From JBBDWK01 sp040902885 (GTDB lineage Bacteria > Acidobacteriota > Terriglobia > Bryobacterales > Bryobacteraceae): DNA of 63,320 nt. Location of the stretch: the NCBI GenBank assembly GCA_040902885.1, contig JBBDWK010000107.1, positions 1-63,320 of the forward strand, in the 5' to 3' direction. A model generated the notes under the pieces. It was given only the letters and a program-made list of their open reading frames with translations. It did not search any database and was not told the origin of the DNA. Below are positions 9,208-18,537 of the stretch, in pieces. Position 1 is the stretch's first letter, and every line of letters starts with the position of its first letter. The position numbers were made by a program, and so were the translations under genes.

Positions 9208-9969
9208 ATGCTGATCGAAAACCCGCGCGGCAAGTACTCTTTTCTTCGGGGAATCAGCCCCTATTCGGCGGGCGCAATCGCTTCACCCGGCTTTGAAATC
9301 GTCCACGCACGCCTGCAGCCCGCGCTTCCGCTGCGGCGCGGCTTCGAGGCCGTGGACGGTCACCTGCGCTCTCTCGGCCTCCCGCGCCAAGCCCTCTGCG
9401 CCATGGAACTTCGCTCCCCGCGCCCCTTCACCTTCCAGGGCTTCTCCGATTTCAACGCCGGCTATGTCAAAATTCTGAAGAGCTGGGACATTTTGCAGGA
9501 CGGCCTGAACCCCGTTGCCCGCACCAACGTCGCCCCGGAACTGGACCCGCCCGCCGAGCCCTCCATCTACGCCTTCTCCTACACGGTTCCGCTGCCTGCC
9601 AGCGCGGTTCCCGGCCGCCCGACGTTCATCGTCGCGGGCGCCGGCGAGTTGCCCGAAGGAACGCTCGACCCGCACGATGTGGTGCGCCGGGGCGAGCTCA
9701 CTGCCGATGCCTTGGTCGAGAAGGCGCGATTCGTCTGGGGCTTGATGGACGGCCGTTTGCGCGGCCTCGGAGTTGGCTGGCAGGACGTGACGGTGAGCGA
9801 ACTGTACACCGTTCACGACATCGGGCACATGCTGGCCAAGGAGATTCTGCCGCCAATGGGCGCGGCCAAGCTGCAAGGCCTCACTTGGCATTTCGCGCGC
9901 CCGCCGATTGTCAGCATCGAATACGAGATGGATTTGCGGGGTTGCCGCAGGGAAGTAATCATCCCTTAA
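9208..9969 (+). CDS. hypothetical protein, possible RidA/YjgF-like fold
   Basis: Cytosolic product of 253 aa with no signal or membrane segment. The central part reads FTFQGFSDFNAGYVKIL, then NPVARTNVAPE, then SIYAFSYTVP, which recalls RidA-like proteins whose Arg-containing loop binds imines. The similarity is only suggestive and catalytic activity cannot be claimed. It begins one base after the DUF1080 stop, which argues for translational coupling and a shared, perhaps sugar-related, task. Confidence 0.6.
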   Translation: MLIENPRGKYSFLRGISPYSAGAIASPGFEIVHARLQPALPLRRGFEAVDGHLRSLGLPRQALCAMELRSPRPFTFQGFSDFNAGYVKILKSWDILQDGLNPVARTNVAPELDPPAEPSIYAFSYTVPLPASAVPGRPTFIVAGAGELPEGTLDPHDVVRRGELTADALVEKARFVWGLMDGRLRGLGVGWQDVTVSELYTVHDIGHMLAKEILPPMGAAKLQGLTWHFARPPIVSIEYEMDLRGCRREVIIP

Positions 9970-9986
9970 GCTGCTAGAATTCGGAT

Positions 9987-10529
9987 ATGGCGGTCAAAAC
10001 ACTTCTCAGTCTCGAAGAGTTTAGCCAGCTTCCCGATGACGGGATGCAGCACGAGCTGGACGAGGGAGAATTGATTACGATGCCTCCTCCGAAATTCGGG
10101 CATGGAGTGACGCAGGCCAGACTCACGCGTATCCTTTCGGAATTCGTGGAGCGTTTCTCGCTAGGGGTCGTCGTCACCGAGTCCGGATATTTGTTGAGCT
10201 CCGATCCTGCTACTGTGAGGGCGCCCGACGTCTCTTTTGTCCGGCAAGAGCGGCTTGAGCTGTTGAATCGAAGGGACTGGCCTGCCTCCGCCCCCGACCT
10301 TGCCGTCGAAATCGTTTCGCCGTCCGACACTGCCGGCGCTCTGGAGCGCAAAGTTCGCCAATACCTCAAAGCAGGTGCTCGCACGGTTTGGGTCGTCTAC
10401 CCCGGCGAGCGCACCCTTCACGTCTACGAGGCAAGCGGCGCCGCCCGCATCCTGGACGCAAACCAAACCCTCACCGCCGACCATATCCTCCCCGGATTCT
10501 CCGTTCCCGTTTCGAAACTGTTCGATTGA
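9987..10529 (+). CDS. Uma2 family (DUF820) putative nuclease
   Basis: Product of 180 aa, normal for Uma2 proteins of the PD-(D/E)xK superfamily. The expected core is visible: E-L-DEGEL near residue 25, RAPDVSFV near residue 72, then PDLAVEIVSPSD with ERKVRQYLKAGARTVWVVYP. The D, E and K positions of the active site are all present, so the protein is likely intact. The biological role of the family is unsettled. It starts 17 bp after the preceding gene. Confidence 0.88.
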   Translation: MAVKTLLSLEEFSQLPDDGMQHELDEGELITMPPPKFGHGVTQARLTRILSEFVERFSLGVVVTESGYLLSSDPATVRAPDVSFVRQERLELLNRRDWPASAPDLAVEIVSPSDTAGALERKVRQYLKAGARTVWVVYPGERTLHVYEASGAARILDANQTLTADHILPGFSVPVSKLFD

Positions 10530-10537
10530 AATTAAAA

Positions 10538-10561
10538 AGGGCGAGACCGAAGCCTCGCCCT
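10538..10561 (-). terminator. rho-independent terminator of the TonB-dependent receptor gene
   Basis: AGGGCGAG (10538-10545) and CTCGCCCT (10554-10561) form a perfect 8-bp stem with an 8-nt loop. On the minus strand it is followed at once by five T. It lies 22 bp after the receptor stop and faces the convergent Uma2 gene. Confidence 0.85.
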
Positions 10562-10583
10562 GAATGACACTTGCCGAAGAGTT

Positions 10584-13500
10584 TTAAAACACGTACTTCA
10601 GGCCGAACTGGATGTTGCGCGGGTTGTTCGCCTGGCTGCCGATCGTCCCGAAGTTCTGGGCGTTGATCGTCTGCGCGGGGGCGCCCCAATTCACATGGTT
10701 CGTGAAGTTGAAGAACTCCGCGCGGAAGTCGATGTGCTGCCTCTCGGTGATGTTGAAGATCTTGCCGATGGAAGCATCCCAGTTGGCAAAGCTGGGAGCG
10801 CGCTCGGTGCCGATACCGGCGTTGCCAAAGGTACCGGGAGCCGGATCGGCGTAGGGGCAAGGCGTCCCGCCGCCCCGGCACTGAATTCCGAACCAGGCGT
10901 CGATGGTGCGGTCGCTGTCGTTGACCGAAAAACTGCCCAGCCGGTCGGCCCGAACGCCGCCACGGACCGCTTGGCCCGTCTGGTCCCTGCCGCGGACGGT
11001 GAACGGGAAGCCAGTACGGAGCTGAACGATGGAGCTGAAGGTCCAGCCGCCCATGATCAGGTCGGCGGCGCGGTTCATGTTGCTGCCGAACTTGCGGCCT
11101 CTGCCGAAGGGCAAATCGTAGGAGCCGCCCCAGGTGAAGTTGTGAGTTGCGTCGAAGAACGCCAGGCCGCGGTTGCCGCGGCGGTCGTACGCATTCGCCC
11201 AGTAGGCGCCCTCACCGGACACGCCCGGCGTACCGTAATAACCCGAGTTGTCGGTGAGAGACTTCGAAAGGGTGTAGGAGGAGATGAACGTAACGCCGCT
11301 CGCCAACTGGCGGCGCATGGTCATCTGCAGCGAATGGTAATCCATGGTAGCGGACGAGTCGGTGCCGCTGATATTGGTGATCAGAGGCGCCACGGAGTAC
11401 AGCGGGCGGCGCTGATCGATCGGACGCCACGTGCTGACCGGTCCGGGATCGGCCAGCGGCTGATTGAATTCGCGCGGAGCCACCAGGTGCGTTCCCTTCT
11501 GGCCTACATAGGCGGCGGTGAAGGAAGTTGCGTTGTTCAACTGGTACTCGATCGCGAAGTTCCACTGCTGCGTGAACTGCGGGCGAAGGTCCGGGTTCCA
11601 GGCGCGAACCTGGCCCACCGGCTGCCCGCCGCCCTGCGGCTGCACATCGACGAAACCGGTGCGGATGTCGCCCGGCGAGCCTGGAGCATAGGTAACGTCG
11701 GACTCGAAGAAGAACGGCGGATTCAGTGTGAGGCGCAGATTCGCTCCCGTGCCTTCCATGAAGGTACTGATGGCGTAGCCGGACCGGACCACCAGGCGGG
11801 GCATGACCTGCCAGGCGAAACCGATGCGCGGCATGAAGGACCACGGATAGTTGTTGTACAGGGACCGGCTGTTGCCGTTCTGTCCGGCCAGCCGCAACTC
11901 GCCGGTCACCAGGTCGATGTTGGCCTGCCGGTCGGCTACTTCGTACAGCGGCTGCACGTACTCGTATCGCATGCCGAGGTTCAGCGTGAAATTCGGCAGC
12001 AGCTTCCAGTCATCCTGCACAAACAGCCCGATCCGGCTGTGCCGGTGTCCCCATTTGCCGGTGACACTTCCGCGGCCTTTGCTGCTCAGAGTGTTCAGCA
12101 GAAAGTCCGCTGTGGAGACGCCCGTGTGCCGGTTGGTATAGTCGAACCGCCCGAGCACGCCGTTGTTACCCGGATAGAACCGGTTCTGCTGGTAACGGAT
12201 GATGTTGCCGCCGGTTTTGATGAAGTGGCGGCCACGCTGGATGGTCAAATTGTCGAAGAACTGGAACTTGTTGTCGACCGTATTGCTGATGGATGCCGCG
12301 CTGCCGGGGCTTGTAAAGCCGTCGCCGATAGTCACGAGGCTCGCGCCCGCGATGGGTTGCCCCCCGGGAATCCCTAGCTTCTGGTTCCCGTCGAGACCCA
12401 ACTGGCCCGCAACGTCTACAACTACATCGCTGATGACCACCCGGCTGTATCCGAACCGGGCTTCGTTGATAACTGTCGGAGAGATGGTCCGGTTCCAGTT
12501 CAACACGGAGAACGTGGTGGGACCTTCGGTGCCGCCGGGCAATTGAAACGGCAGCGCCACTTCGGACGGAGCGGTGCGATAGCGCCCGATCGACCACGTG
12601 CCGGAGACGCGGTCCTTGTCTGACAGGAGGTAATCGACCTTCACGTCTGCCTGATCGTTCTTCAGTTCGTTCCTGCTCGTGCCCTGGTAGTTGTTGCTGA
12701 TCCCCAGAGGACCTGTTCCAGTGGTATTCGGCAGCGGGTATAAAGTGGTATCCGCGAACAGCGCCAGCGCCGCCGGGTTGGTGATGCGGCTGGTGGGGAT
12801 GATGTTGCCCGCGAATGGCGCGTTGTTGTTCAGCGGATCGCGGATAACCTGGGTGAAGCGTGAGAGGTCGCCTCTGCGCATCTCTTCGGGAAGCACACTG
12901 CCGAAAGCGCGTCCGCTGTCCTTCTGCCGCGTCCCTTCGTAGTCCAGGAAGAAGAACAATTTGTCCTTTTTAATGGGGCCGCCGAACACGCCGCCGAAGA
13001 TGTCGCGGCGAAACTCGCGCCGGATGGCCTTGCCGCCGCCCGGAGGAGGCGTGCGATTGCCGAAGTATCCATTGGCATCCAACTGCTCGTCGCGCATGAA
13101 CCACAGCGCTTTGCCGTGGAACTCGTTGGTGCCCGACTTGACGGTGGCGTTCACGATGCCGCCGCCCACGTTGCCGAACTCCGCCGCCGCGTTGCCGGTC
13201 AGTACATTGACCTCTTCGAGCGCATCCACGTTCGGCTGATAACCGATGCGGTTATCGATCGAGTCGTTCGTGTCGATGCCCTCGACGATGAAGTTGTTGG
13301 TCTGTTCCCGGTTGCCGTTCACTACTGGACGGCTGCCGCCGCCCTGGAAGCGCCCGGCAGTGTTCATGCCGTTCGGAGACGTGGTGATCGCGCCGGGAAT
13401 CAGAATCGTCAGCGAGGCAAAATTACGTCCGTTCAACGGAAGATTGGTCAGCTTGCCCGAATCGATGACGCCGCCGGTTGTGGTCGATTCGGTCTGGAGC

Positions 13501-13877
13501 ACCGGAGCGACGTCCGTAATTTCCACCGACTGCGTGATCTCGCCTACTTCGAGTTTCAGATCGAGGCGCGCCGTCTGGTTGACTTCCAGGCGAATCGGTC
13601 CGAGGCTGAGTTTCTTGAAGCCCGCGGCTTCCGCCGTGAGGTTATAGGTGCCCGACGGAAGAAACAGCAGTGTGTAGGTGCCGGCTGCGTTGCTCTGTGT
13701 CGTGCTCGAAAAGTTGGTAGCGGCGTTGGTCGCCGTGATCTTGGCGTCCGCAACCGAAGCGCCGGATGGATCCGCAACCAGGCCCGTTACCGTGGCAGTA
13801 ATGGTTTGCCCCGAAAGCGAGGCCGAAAGGGCAAGAAGCAACAAGGCTCCCGCCCAGAGCGAAGTTTTGTATCTCAT
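10584..13877 (-). CDS. TonB-dependent receptor with carboxypeptidase-regulatory domain
   Basis: Outer-membrane transporter or Oar-like protein of 1097 aa. A signal peptide (MRYKTSLWAGALLLLALSASL) is followed by a Cna-B/CarboxypepD_reg domain (VTGLVADPSGASVADAKI to about residue 110). Then come a plug region (LPLNGRNFASL) and a large beta-barrel ending in an aromatic (GLKYVF), as BamA substrates do. This type is greatly expanded in Acidobacteriota and thought to import plant- or peptide-derived nutrients. The frame opens at a GTG at 13916, but the ATG at 13877 starts the signal peptide and has AAGGG 8 nt upstream. A hairpin abuts the start, and a terminator follows the stop. Confidence 0.92.
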   Translation of the reverse strand: MRYKTSLWAGALLLLALSASLSGQTITATVTGLVADPSGASVADAKITATNAATNFSSTTQSNAAGTYTLLFLPSGTYNLTAEAAGFKKLSLGPIRLEVNQTARLDLKLEVGEITQSVEITDVAPVLQTESTTTGGVIDSGKLTNLPLNGRNFASLTILIPGAITTSPNGMNTAGRFQGGGSRPVVNGNREQTNNFIVEGIDTNDSIDNRIGYQPNVDALEEVNVLTGNAAAEFGNVGGGIVNATVKSGTNEFHGKALWFMRDEQLDANGYFGNRTPPPGGGKAIRREFRRDIFGGVFGGPIKKDKLFFFLDYEGTRQKDSGRAFGSVLPEEMRRGDLSRFTQVIRDPLNNNAPFAGNIIPTSRITNPAALALFADTTLYPLPNTTGTGPLGISNNYQGTSRNELKNDQADVKVDYLLSDKDRVSGTWSIGRYRTAPSEVALPFQLPGGTEGPTTFSVLNWNRTISPTVINEARFGYSRVVISDVVVDVAGQLGLDGNQKLGIPGGQPIAGASLVTIGDGFTSPGSAASISNTVDNKFQFFDNLTIQRGRHFIKTGGNIIRYQQNRFYPGNNGVLGRFDYTNRHTGVSTADFLLNTLSSKGRGSVTGKWGHRHSRIGLFVQDDWKLLPNFTLNLGMRYEYVQPLYEVADRQANIDLVTGELRLAGQNGNSRSLYNNYPWSFMPRIGFAWQVMPRLVVRSGYAISTFMEGTGANLRLTLNPPFFFESDVTYAPGSPGDIRTGFVDVQPQGGGQPVGQVRAWNPDLRPQFTQQWNFAIEYQLNNATSFTAAYVGQKGTHLVAPREFNQPLADPGPVSTWRPIDQRRPLYSVAPLITNISGTDSSATMDYHSLQMTMRRQLASGVTFISSYTLSKSLTDNSGYYGTPGVSGEGAYWANAYDRRGNRGLAFFDATHNFTWGGSYDLPFGRGRKFGSNMNRAADLIMGGWTFSSIVQLRTGFPFTVRGRDQTGQAVRGGVRADRLGSFSVNDSDRTIDAWFGIQCRGGGTPCPYADPAPGTFGNAGIGTERAPSFANWDASIGKIFNITERQHIDFRAEFFNFTNHVNWGAPAQTINAQNFGTIGSQANNPRNIQFGLKYVF

Positions 13878-13878
13878 A

Positions 13879-13904
13879 AGACTAACCCTTATGGAGGTTA
13901 GTCT
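13879..13904 (-). promoter_or_regulatory. leader hairpin at the receptor start codon
   Basis: AGACTAACC and GGTTAGTCT form a perfect 9-bp inverted repeat with an 8-nt loop. In the transcript it ends one base before the ATG at 13877 and contains most of the Shine-Dalgarno AAGGG. It could block ribosome entry or act as an operator. The motif GTTAG/CTAAC occurs a third time directly beside it (to 13908). Confidence 0.5.
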
Positions 13905-13996
13905 AACAAAATTCACAGCGCCGGGCGTCTGGTGGGTGTGCGACGTACAAATGTTAACCTGAACGAACCATCGCTCGACGCCCGGAATCTCAAGCT

Positions 13997-14020
13997 GAGC
14001 CGCGACCGCAGGGAGCGGTC
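13997..14020 (+). repeat. REP element, left flank of RAYT
   Basis: GAGCCGCGACCG followed by CAGGGAGCGGTC, one base shorter than the consensus in this window. It stands 23 bp before the transposase start, inverted with respect to the copy at 14545-14569. Confidence 0.85.
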
Positions 14021-14043
14021 AGACCCGAGTCGATAGCGTCTCC

Positions 14044-14539
14044 ATGACCTACCTGATTACCTTCGCGTGTTATGGTTGCCATTTGCATGGCGATGAATCG
14101 GGTTCGGTCGATAGAGGGCATAATCTGCCCGGGAGCCGTCTGTTGGAATATGATCCCCAGCGGGTTTCCGCAGACCGGCAACGAATGGACCAGCCACCGT
14201 ATCACATGGACAGAAGGCGCCGGGAGGCAGTGCTCGCATCCCTGCTGGAGCGCTGCTCGAACCGTCAGTGGAAGCTGCTGGCTGCCCACGTGCGTACCGA
14301 TCACGCTCACACCGTGGTGGAGGCCGACGTTCGCCCCGAAAGAATCATGAATGACCTGAAGTCTTACGCAAGCCACCGCCTGAACCAACTGGGACTGGAT
14401 GAACCGGCTCGAAAGCGCTGGGCACGCCCACGGAAGCACCCGGTGGTTGTGGAAACGGGAACATGTGTCGGCGGCGATTCGGTATGTGGTTGATGAGCAG
14501 GGTGATCGGATGGCTGCCTTCGAAGCCGCTGAGCCTTGA
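14044..14539 (+). pseudogene. REP-associated (Y1/IS200-like) transposase, frameshifted
   Basis: RAYT enzymes are HUH single-strand transposases that mobilise REP sequences. The reading frame from ATG 14044 shows the N-terminal MTYLITFACYGCHLHGD, the LLAAHVRTDHAHTVVEAD segment with the H-x-H metal motif, and RIMNDLKSYASHRLN. The annotated frame stops at 14493. Removing one C from the CCC at 14427-14429 restores the frame through HGSTRWLWKREHVSAAIRYV and VDEQGDRMAAFEA to a stop at 14539. The region that should hold the catalytic Tyr is beyond the shift, so the encoded protein is probably inactive unless this is an assembly error. REP copies flank it on both sides. Confidence 0.85.
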
Positions 14540-14544
14540 AGGCA

Positions 14545-14569
14545 ACCGCTCCCTCCGGTCGCGCGGCTC
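14545..14569 (-). repeat. REP element, right flank of RAYT
   Basis: ACCGCTCCCTCC followed by GGTCGCGCGGCTC is the reverse complement of the REP consensus with two extra bases. It begins 6 bp after the restored stop of the transposase. Confidence 0.85.
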
Positions 14570-14693
14570 AGCCGGGCCCCCGGCCGTGCCGGATTGAACG
14601 AAAAAAGACCGCATTGCAGAGCGTCGTAAGTTGAAGAAAACACATGCGGCCTCAGAGTAGCACCCGCCGCGCACATTTGTCTGATTGTGGGGA

Positions 14694-15929
14694 TCAGTAC
14701 TTGTAGATGGTGAGCCCCGAGAGCAGCTTGGGATAGAAGTCGGTTGACTTCTGCGGCATCACACCGCCTCCGAATGAAATGCGTGCCACGTCCTCGATGG
14801 AAGTGGGCTTCAGCAGAAAGCCGATGTCGGCCTCCCCGCTTCGCACTTCTTCAATCGCCGGTTCCAGACCGCGAATGTAGCGGACGTGCTTCTCTTCGCG
14901 AACGGCTTCCTGCGAAATTCCCAGCACCCCGTCGATCAGGTCCTCGTGCAGCAGCGTCACATCGAGTCTGCCGCCGGTGTGTTCGCGATGCAGCAGGAAC
15001 AGGCTCTCGCCCATCGCCACGCCGATCCTGCTTCCGTCGCCCGCTTCCGCCCAGGCTTTTCGCAACTCCTCCACGGAGTTCAGGGGCTCCACGCCGAAGG
15101 TGCGGGCCGCGCGGCCCAGAAAGCTTTCGGGCTGGAATCCGGGCAGCCCGGACAACAGCCTGTGCGTGGCCAGAATGGTGAGTCCGGGCGAGTGCATGTT
15201 CACAAACGTCATCATGACGCGATCCGCGCCTGGCATCTTCGGATTCTCTTTATGGAATGCGAGCGCCGTCTCGTAGCGATGATGGCCATCGGCGATGATC
15301 AGCTTTTTGTCTTCCATCAGGCCTTGAATCTCGCTCACGCGGTCCGGATCGGAGATCTTCCACAGAAGGTGCCGGGCGCCGTATTCGTCGGCGACGGAGG
15401 CGATCGGCGCTTCCCGCGCGGCCTCTTCCAGCAAAGCGTCGACGGATTGGGACGGGTCCGGATACAGCATGAAGATCTGCCCGAAATGCGCCCGCGTGTG
15501 GCGAAGCAGCTCCAACCGGTCCTTCTTCGGTCCGGAAAGCGTCTGCTCGTGGCGGTGCACCACGCCCGCCGAATACTCCTCCACCGCTCCCAGCGCAATG
15601 AATCCCTTACGCACCAGCCGCTCGCCGGTGTCCGGCACCGTGAACTCCTGGTAGTAGGGAAACAGCCCCGGTTCGGATTCCCGCGCCAGCACGCCGGAGC
15701 CGACCCAGTCTTCCAGGTGCATGTGCGCGCGCGTGTAGACGTTGTCGGACTCATCGTCCTTCTCCAGCGCCGGTCCAAGGATGATGCGCACCAGATTGAA
15801 CGGGCTTGCCTCCAGATAGCGGGCTCGCATCGCAGGCGAGATCTTGTCATAGGGCTGGGTCAACAAATCCGCAAGCGGGCCCGCAATGTCGCTATAGCGG
15901 TAGGGCTGGAAGGGGAAGATTCGTGCCAT
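14694..15929 (-). CDS. DUF1015 family protein
   Basis: Product of 411 aa, standard length for DUF1015. The opening ARIFPFQPYRYS, QPYDKISPAMRARYLE, SPFNLVRIILG, and the central KLIIADGHHRYETAL with the conserved GHHRYE motif identify the family clearly. The open frame extends to 16337, but the conserved start is at ATG 15929. The longer version would run through the divergent gene at 16003. Family function is not established. Members are often near serine biosynthesis genes, which are not seen here. Confidence 0.93.
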   Translation of the reverse strand: MARIFPFQPYRYSDIAGPLADLLTQPYDKISPAMRARYLEASPFNLVRIILGPALEKDDESDNVYTRAHMHLEDWVGSGVLARESEPGLFPYYQEFTVPDTGERLVRKGFIALGAVEEYSAGVVHRHEQTLSGPKKDRLELLRHTRAHFGQIFMLYPDPSQSVDALLEEAAREAPIASVADEYGARHLLWKISDPDRVSEIQGLMEDKKLIIADGHHRYETALAFHKENPKMPGADRVMMTFVNMHSPGLTILATHRLLSGLPGFQPESFLGRAARTFGVEPLNSVEELRKAWAEAGDGSRIGVAMGESLFLLHREHTGGRLDVTLLHEDLIDGVLGISQEAVREEKHVRYIRGLEPAIEEVRSGEADIGFLLKPTSIEDVARISFGGGVMPQKSTDFYPKLLSGLTIYKY

Positions 15930-16002
15930 GTATTGGGAAGTCTCAGCATACCAGACGAAAACTGGTTCATAATAAACGGCAAGCAGCCGCAAGGCCGGCG
16001 CT

Positions 16003-18525
16003 ATGGCAACCGTTCTCTTTCGCATCGCGATTTGTTCCGGGCTCGTGATTTGGCCGGCCCTTGCCGAGGACGCTTCGGCCCTGTTTCGCGACGCGATCCA
16101 GCCGGTTCTGAAGCAGCAATGCCTGGGCTGCCACGGCGACGGCCAGACGCTGGCCAAACTCGATCTCCGCACGCGCGAGGGGATGCTGCGGGGCGGAGAG
16201 CGCGGCGCGTCCATCGTGCCCGGGGACTCCGCGCGGAGCCTGCTATTCCAGGCTGTGCAGGGCGCGGACGTGCTGCAAATGCCTCCCGGCGGCAAGGAGA
16301 AGCGGCTGCCGGAAGACTTGATCGCCGCGATCGGCAAGTGGATCGACGGAGGCGCGCCTTGGAGCGAGGCCGCGGCTGGCCGAAAGTGGGACTACAAAGA
16401 GGAAGACCTCTGGGCCTTCCGGCCTTTGAAGCGGCCGCACGATCCGGCGCTGAATGTGGACCACTTTATTGATGAGAAGCTGCGGCAGCACGGCCTTAAA
16501 CCGGCGCCGCGCGCCGCCGGCCCCACGCTGATCCGCCGCGCTACCATCGACCTCACCGGCCTGCCGCCCACACCCGAGGAGGTCGAGGCGTTCCTTAAGG
16601 ACACGTCGCCGGACGCTTATCCGAAGCTGATCGAGCGTCTGCTGGCTTCGCCCCGGTACGGCGAACGCTGGGGACGCCACTGGCTGGACGTGGTGCGCTA
16701 TGCCGACACCGGCGGCTATTCCAACGATTTCGAGCGGCCCAACGCCTGGCGGTACCGCGACTACGTGATTCGGAGCTTTAACGCCGATAAGCCGTACGAC
16801 CAGTTTGTGCGCGAGCAGATTGCCGGCGACGAGATGGATGCGAACAACGCCGAGTATCTGATCGCCGTAGGATTTCTGCGAGCGGGACCTTGGGAGCATA
16901 CCGGCATGTCGGTGGAGGCGGTCACGCGCCAGATGTTCCTCGACGACGTGACGCACAATACCGCTGCGGTTTTTCTGGGGTTAACCCTAGGCTGCGCGCG
17001 CTGCCACGATCACAAATTCGATCCCATTCCCACGCGCGACTACTACCGCATGCAGGCCGTCTTCTCCACCACGGAGTTCGCGCGCCCGAAGGTTCCTTTT
17101 CTGAAGCGGGAGAACACGAGCGATCTCGAAGCCGGCCTCGCACGCATGCGTGAGATCGAACGGCGCACCCAGGCCCGCATACATTCCTTTGACGACCGAG
17201 TGAAACACCTTGCACCGGACGAGTTGGAAGAGCTCAAGCTGTACCGGAAGCACATGCAGCTTGATAAGGAGTCGCTGGACCGCTACCAGCCGAAGGCGTT
17301 CAGCGTCTCCAGCGGTCCTGTGGACGGATTTACGGACGGCGGGCCGAACCTGAAGCTGCCCGAGCGCGCGAAGTACACCGCGCCCGAGGTGCGCATTCTC
17401 GCGAACGGCGACATTCATTCGCCGGGCGAGCGCGTGGAGCCGGGTGTGGTGAGCGCGGTGGCCCGGTATGCCGGACTTCAGCCGCCGCGTATTGAAAGCG
17501 GAATCGCGGGCCGGCGAAAGGCGCTGGCCGGGTGGATCGCCAATCCGGCCAATCCGCTGACCGCGCGGGTGATGGTGAACCGTGTCTGGCAGTATCACTT
17601 CGGCAAGGGCATTGCGGCCGACGCGAACAACTTCGGCAAGATGGGCGGGAAGCCCACCCATCCGGAGCTGCTCGACTGGCTGGCGGCTTACTTCACCGAC
17701 CACGGCTGGAGCGTGAAGGCCGTACACCGCGCGATCATGCTCTCCAAAGCCTACCAGCGTGGAACCAGGCATCGGGAGAACGACCCCGGGAACGCCTGGC
17801 TGTCGTACTATGCGCCGCGCCGCGTGGAGGCCGAGGTGCTGCGCGACAGCATTCTGGCGGTTGCGGGCGAGCTGAGCCCGGAAGGCGGCGGACCGGGGAC
17901 TTTCCCGCAGATCAACGAAGATGTCGCGAGGCAGCCGCGGCATGCCATGGGCTCGGTGCAGCCCGCTTATCGTCCCTCGCCGCTGAAACGCCTGCGGAAC
18001 CGAAGGACCATTTACACTTTCCAGCAGCGCAGTCTGGTGGATCCGATGATCGAGGTATTCAACGGGCCGAGTTTGGACATGTCGTGCGAGCGGCGCGAGG
18101 CGAGCACCGTGGCCACGCAGGCCTTCGCGCTGTTCAACGGAAAGTTCGTACACGATATGGCGCTAGCCTTCGCGGCGCGATTGGAGAGAGAGGCGGGAAG
18201 CCGGAAGGGGCGGGTGGAACGGGCCTTCCGCCTGGCCTACGGACGCGCGCCCGACGCGGAGGAGATGCGCCTCGCGCTGGCGCACATCGAGAAGCTGACA
18301 AGGGAGCACCTGACCACGCCACCCCCGCCGAAGCCGGAACGGAAACCGCTGGTTCATGAGATCACGAGCGAGCTGACGGGCGAGAACTTTAGGTTCACGC
18401 AGCAGGAAGACCCGGTGGAGTATGAAGAGAACCTGCACGCCACCGACGCGAAGCCGGAGACGCGCGCGTTCGCGGATTTGGCGCTGGCGCTTCTGAACTC
18501 TAATGAGTTCGTGTACGTGTATTAG
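16003..18525 (+). CDS. PSCyt1-DUF1549-DUF1553 protein
   Basis: Secreted or periplasmic product of 840 aa. After a signal peptide (ATVLFRIAICSGLVIWPALA) comes a planctomycete-type cytochrome c segment with a CxxCH haem site (CLGCHGDG near residue 45). Then DUF1549 (LIRRATIDLTGLPPTPEEV; WGRHWLDVVRYADTGGY; CARCHDHKFDP) and DUF1553 (NRVWQYHFGKGI; HPELLDWLAAYF; RRTIYTFQQRS) follow. It is paired with the DUF1501 gene 93 bp downstream, the usual arrangement, and is thought to belong to glycan-degrading systems. Biochemical function is unproven. Confidence 0.9.
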   Translation: MATVLFRIAICSGLVIWPALAEDASALFRDAIQPVLKQQCLGCHGDGQTLAKLDLRTREGMLRGGERGASIVPGDSARSLLFQAVQGADVLQMPPGGKEKRLPEDLIAAIGKWIDGGAPWSEAAAGRKWDYKEEDLWAFRPLKRPHDPALNVDHFIDEKLRQHGLKPAPRAAGPTLIRRATIDLTGLPPTPEEVEAFLKDTSPDAYPKLIERLLASPRYGERWGRHWLDVVRYADTGGYSNDFERPNAWRYRDYVIRSFNADKPYDQFVREQIAGDEMDANNAEYLIAVGFLRAGPWEHTGMSVEAVTRQMFLDDVTHNTAAVFLGLTLGCARCHDHKFDPIPTRDYYRMQAVFSTTEFARPKVPFLKRENTSDLEAGLARMREIERRTQARIHSFDDRVKHLAPDELEELKLYRKHMQLDKESLDRYQPKAFSVSSGPVDGFTDGGPNLKLPERAKYTAPEVRILANGDIHSPGERVEPGVVSAVARYAGLQPPRIESGIAGRRKALAGWIANPANPLTARVMVNRVWQYHFGKGIAADANNFGKMGGKPTHPELLDWLAAYFTDHGWSVKAVHRAIMLSKAYQRGTRHRENDPGNAWLSYYAPRRVEAEVLRDSILAVAGELSPEGGGPGTFPQINEDVARQPRHAMGSVQPAYRPSPLKRLRNRRTIYTFQQRSLVDPMIEVFNGPSLDMSCERREASTVATQAFALFNGKFVHDMALAFAARLEREAGSRKGRVERAFRLAYGRAPDAEEMRLALAHIEKLTREHLTTPPPPKPERKPLVHEITSELTGENFRFTQQEDPVEYEENLHATDAKPETRAFADLALALLNSNEFVYVY

Positions 18526-18537
18526 TGGACGTCAATA

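Noticed and set aside
10695..12377. 560-aa plus-strand frame opposite the TonB-dependent receptor
   Set aside because: The receptor frame carries all recognisable motifs; this frame is low-quality and without start context.
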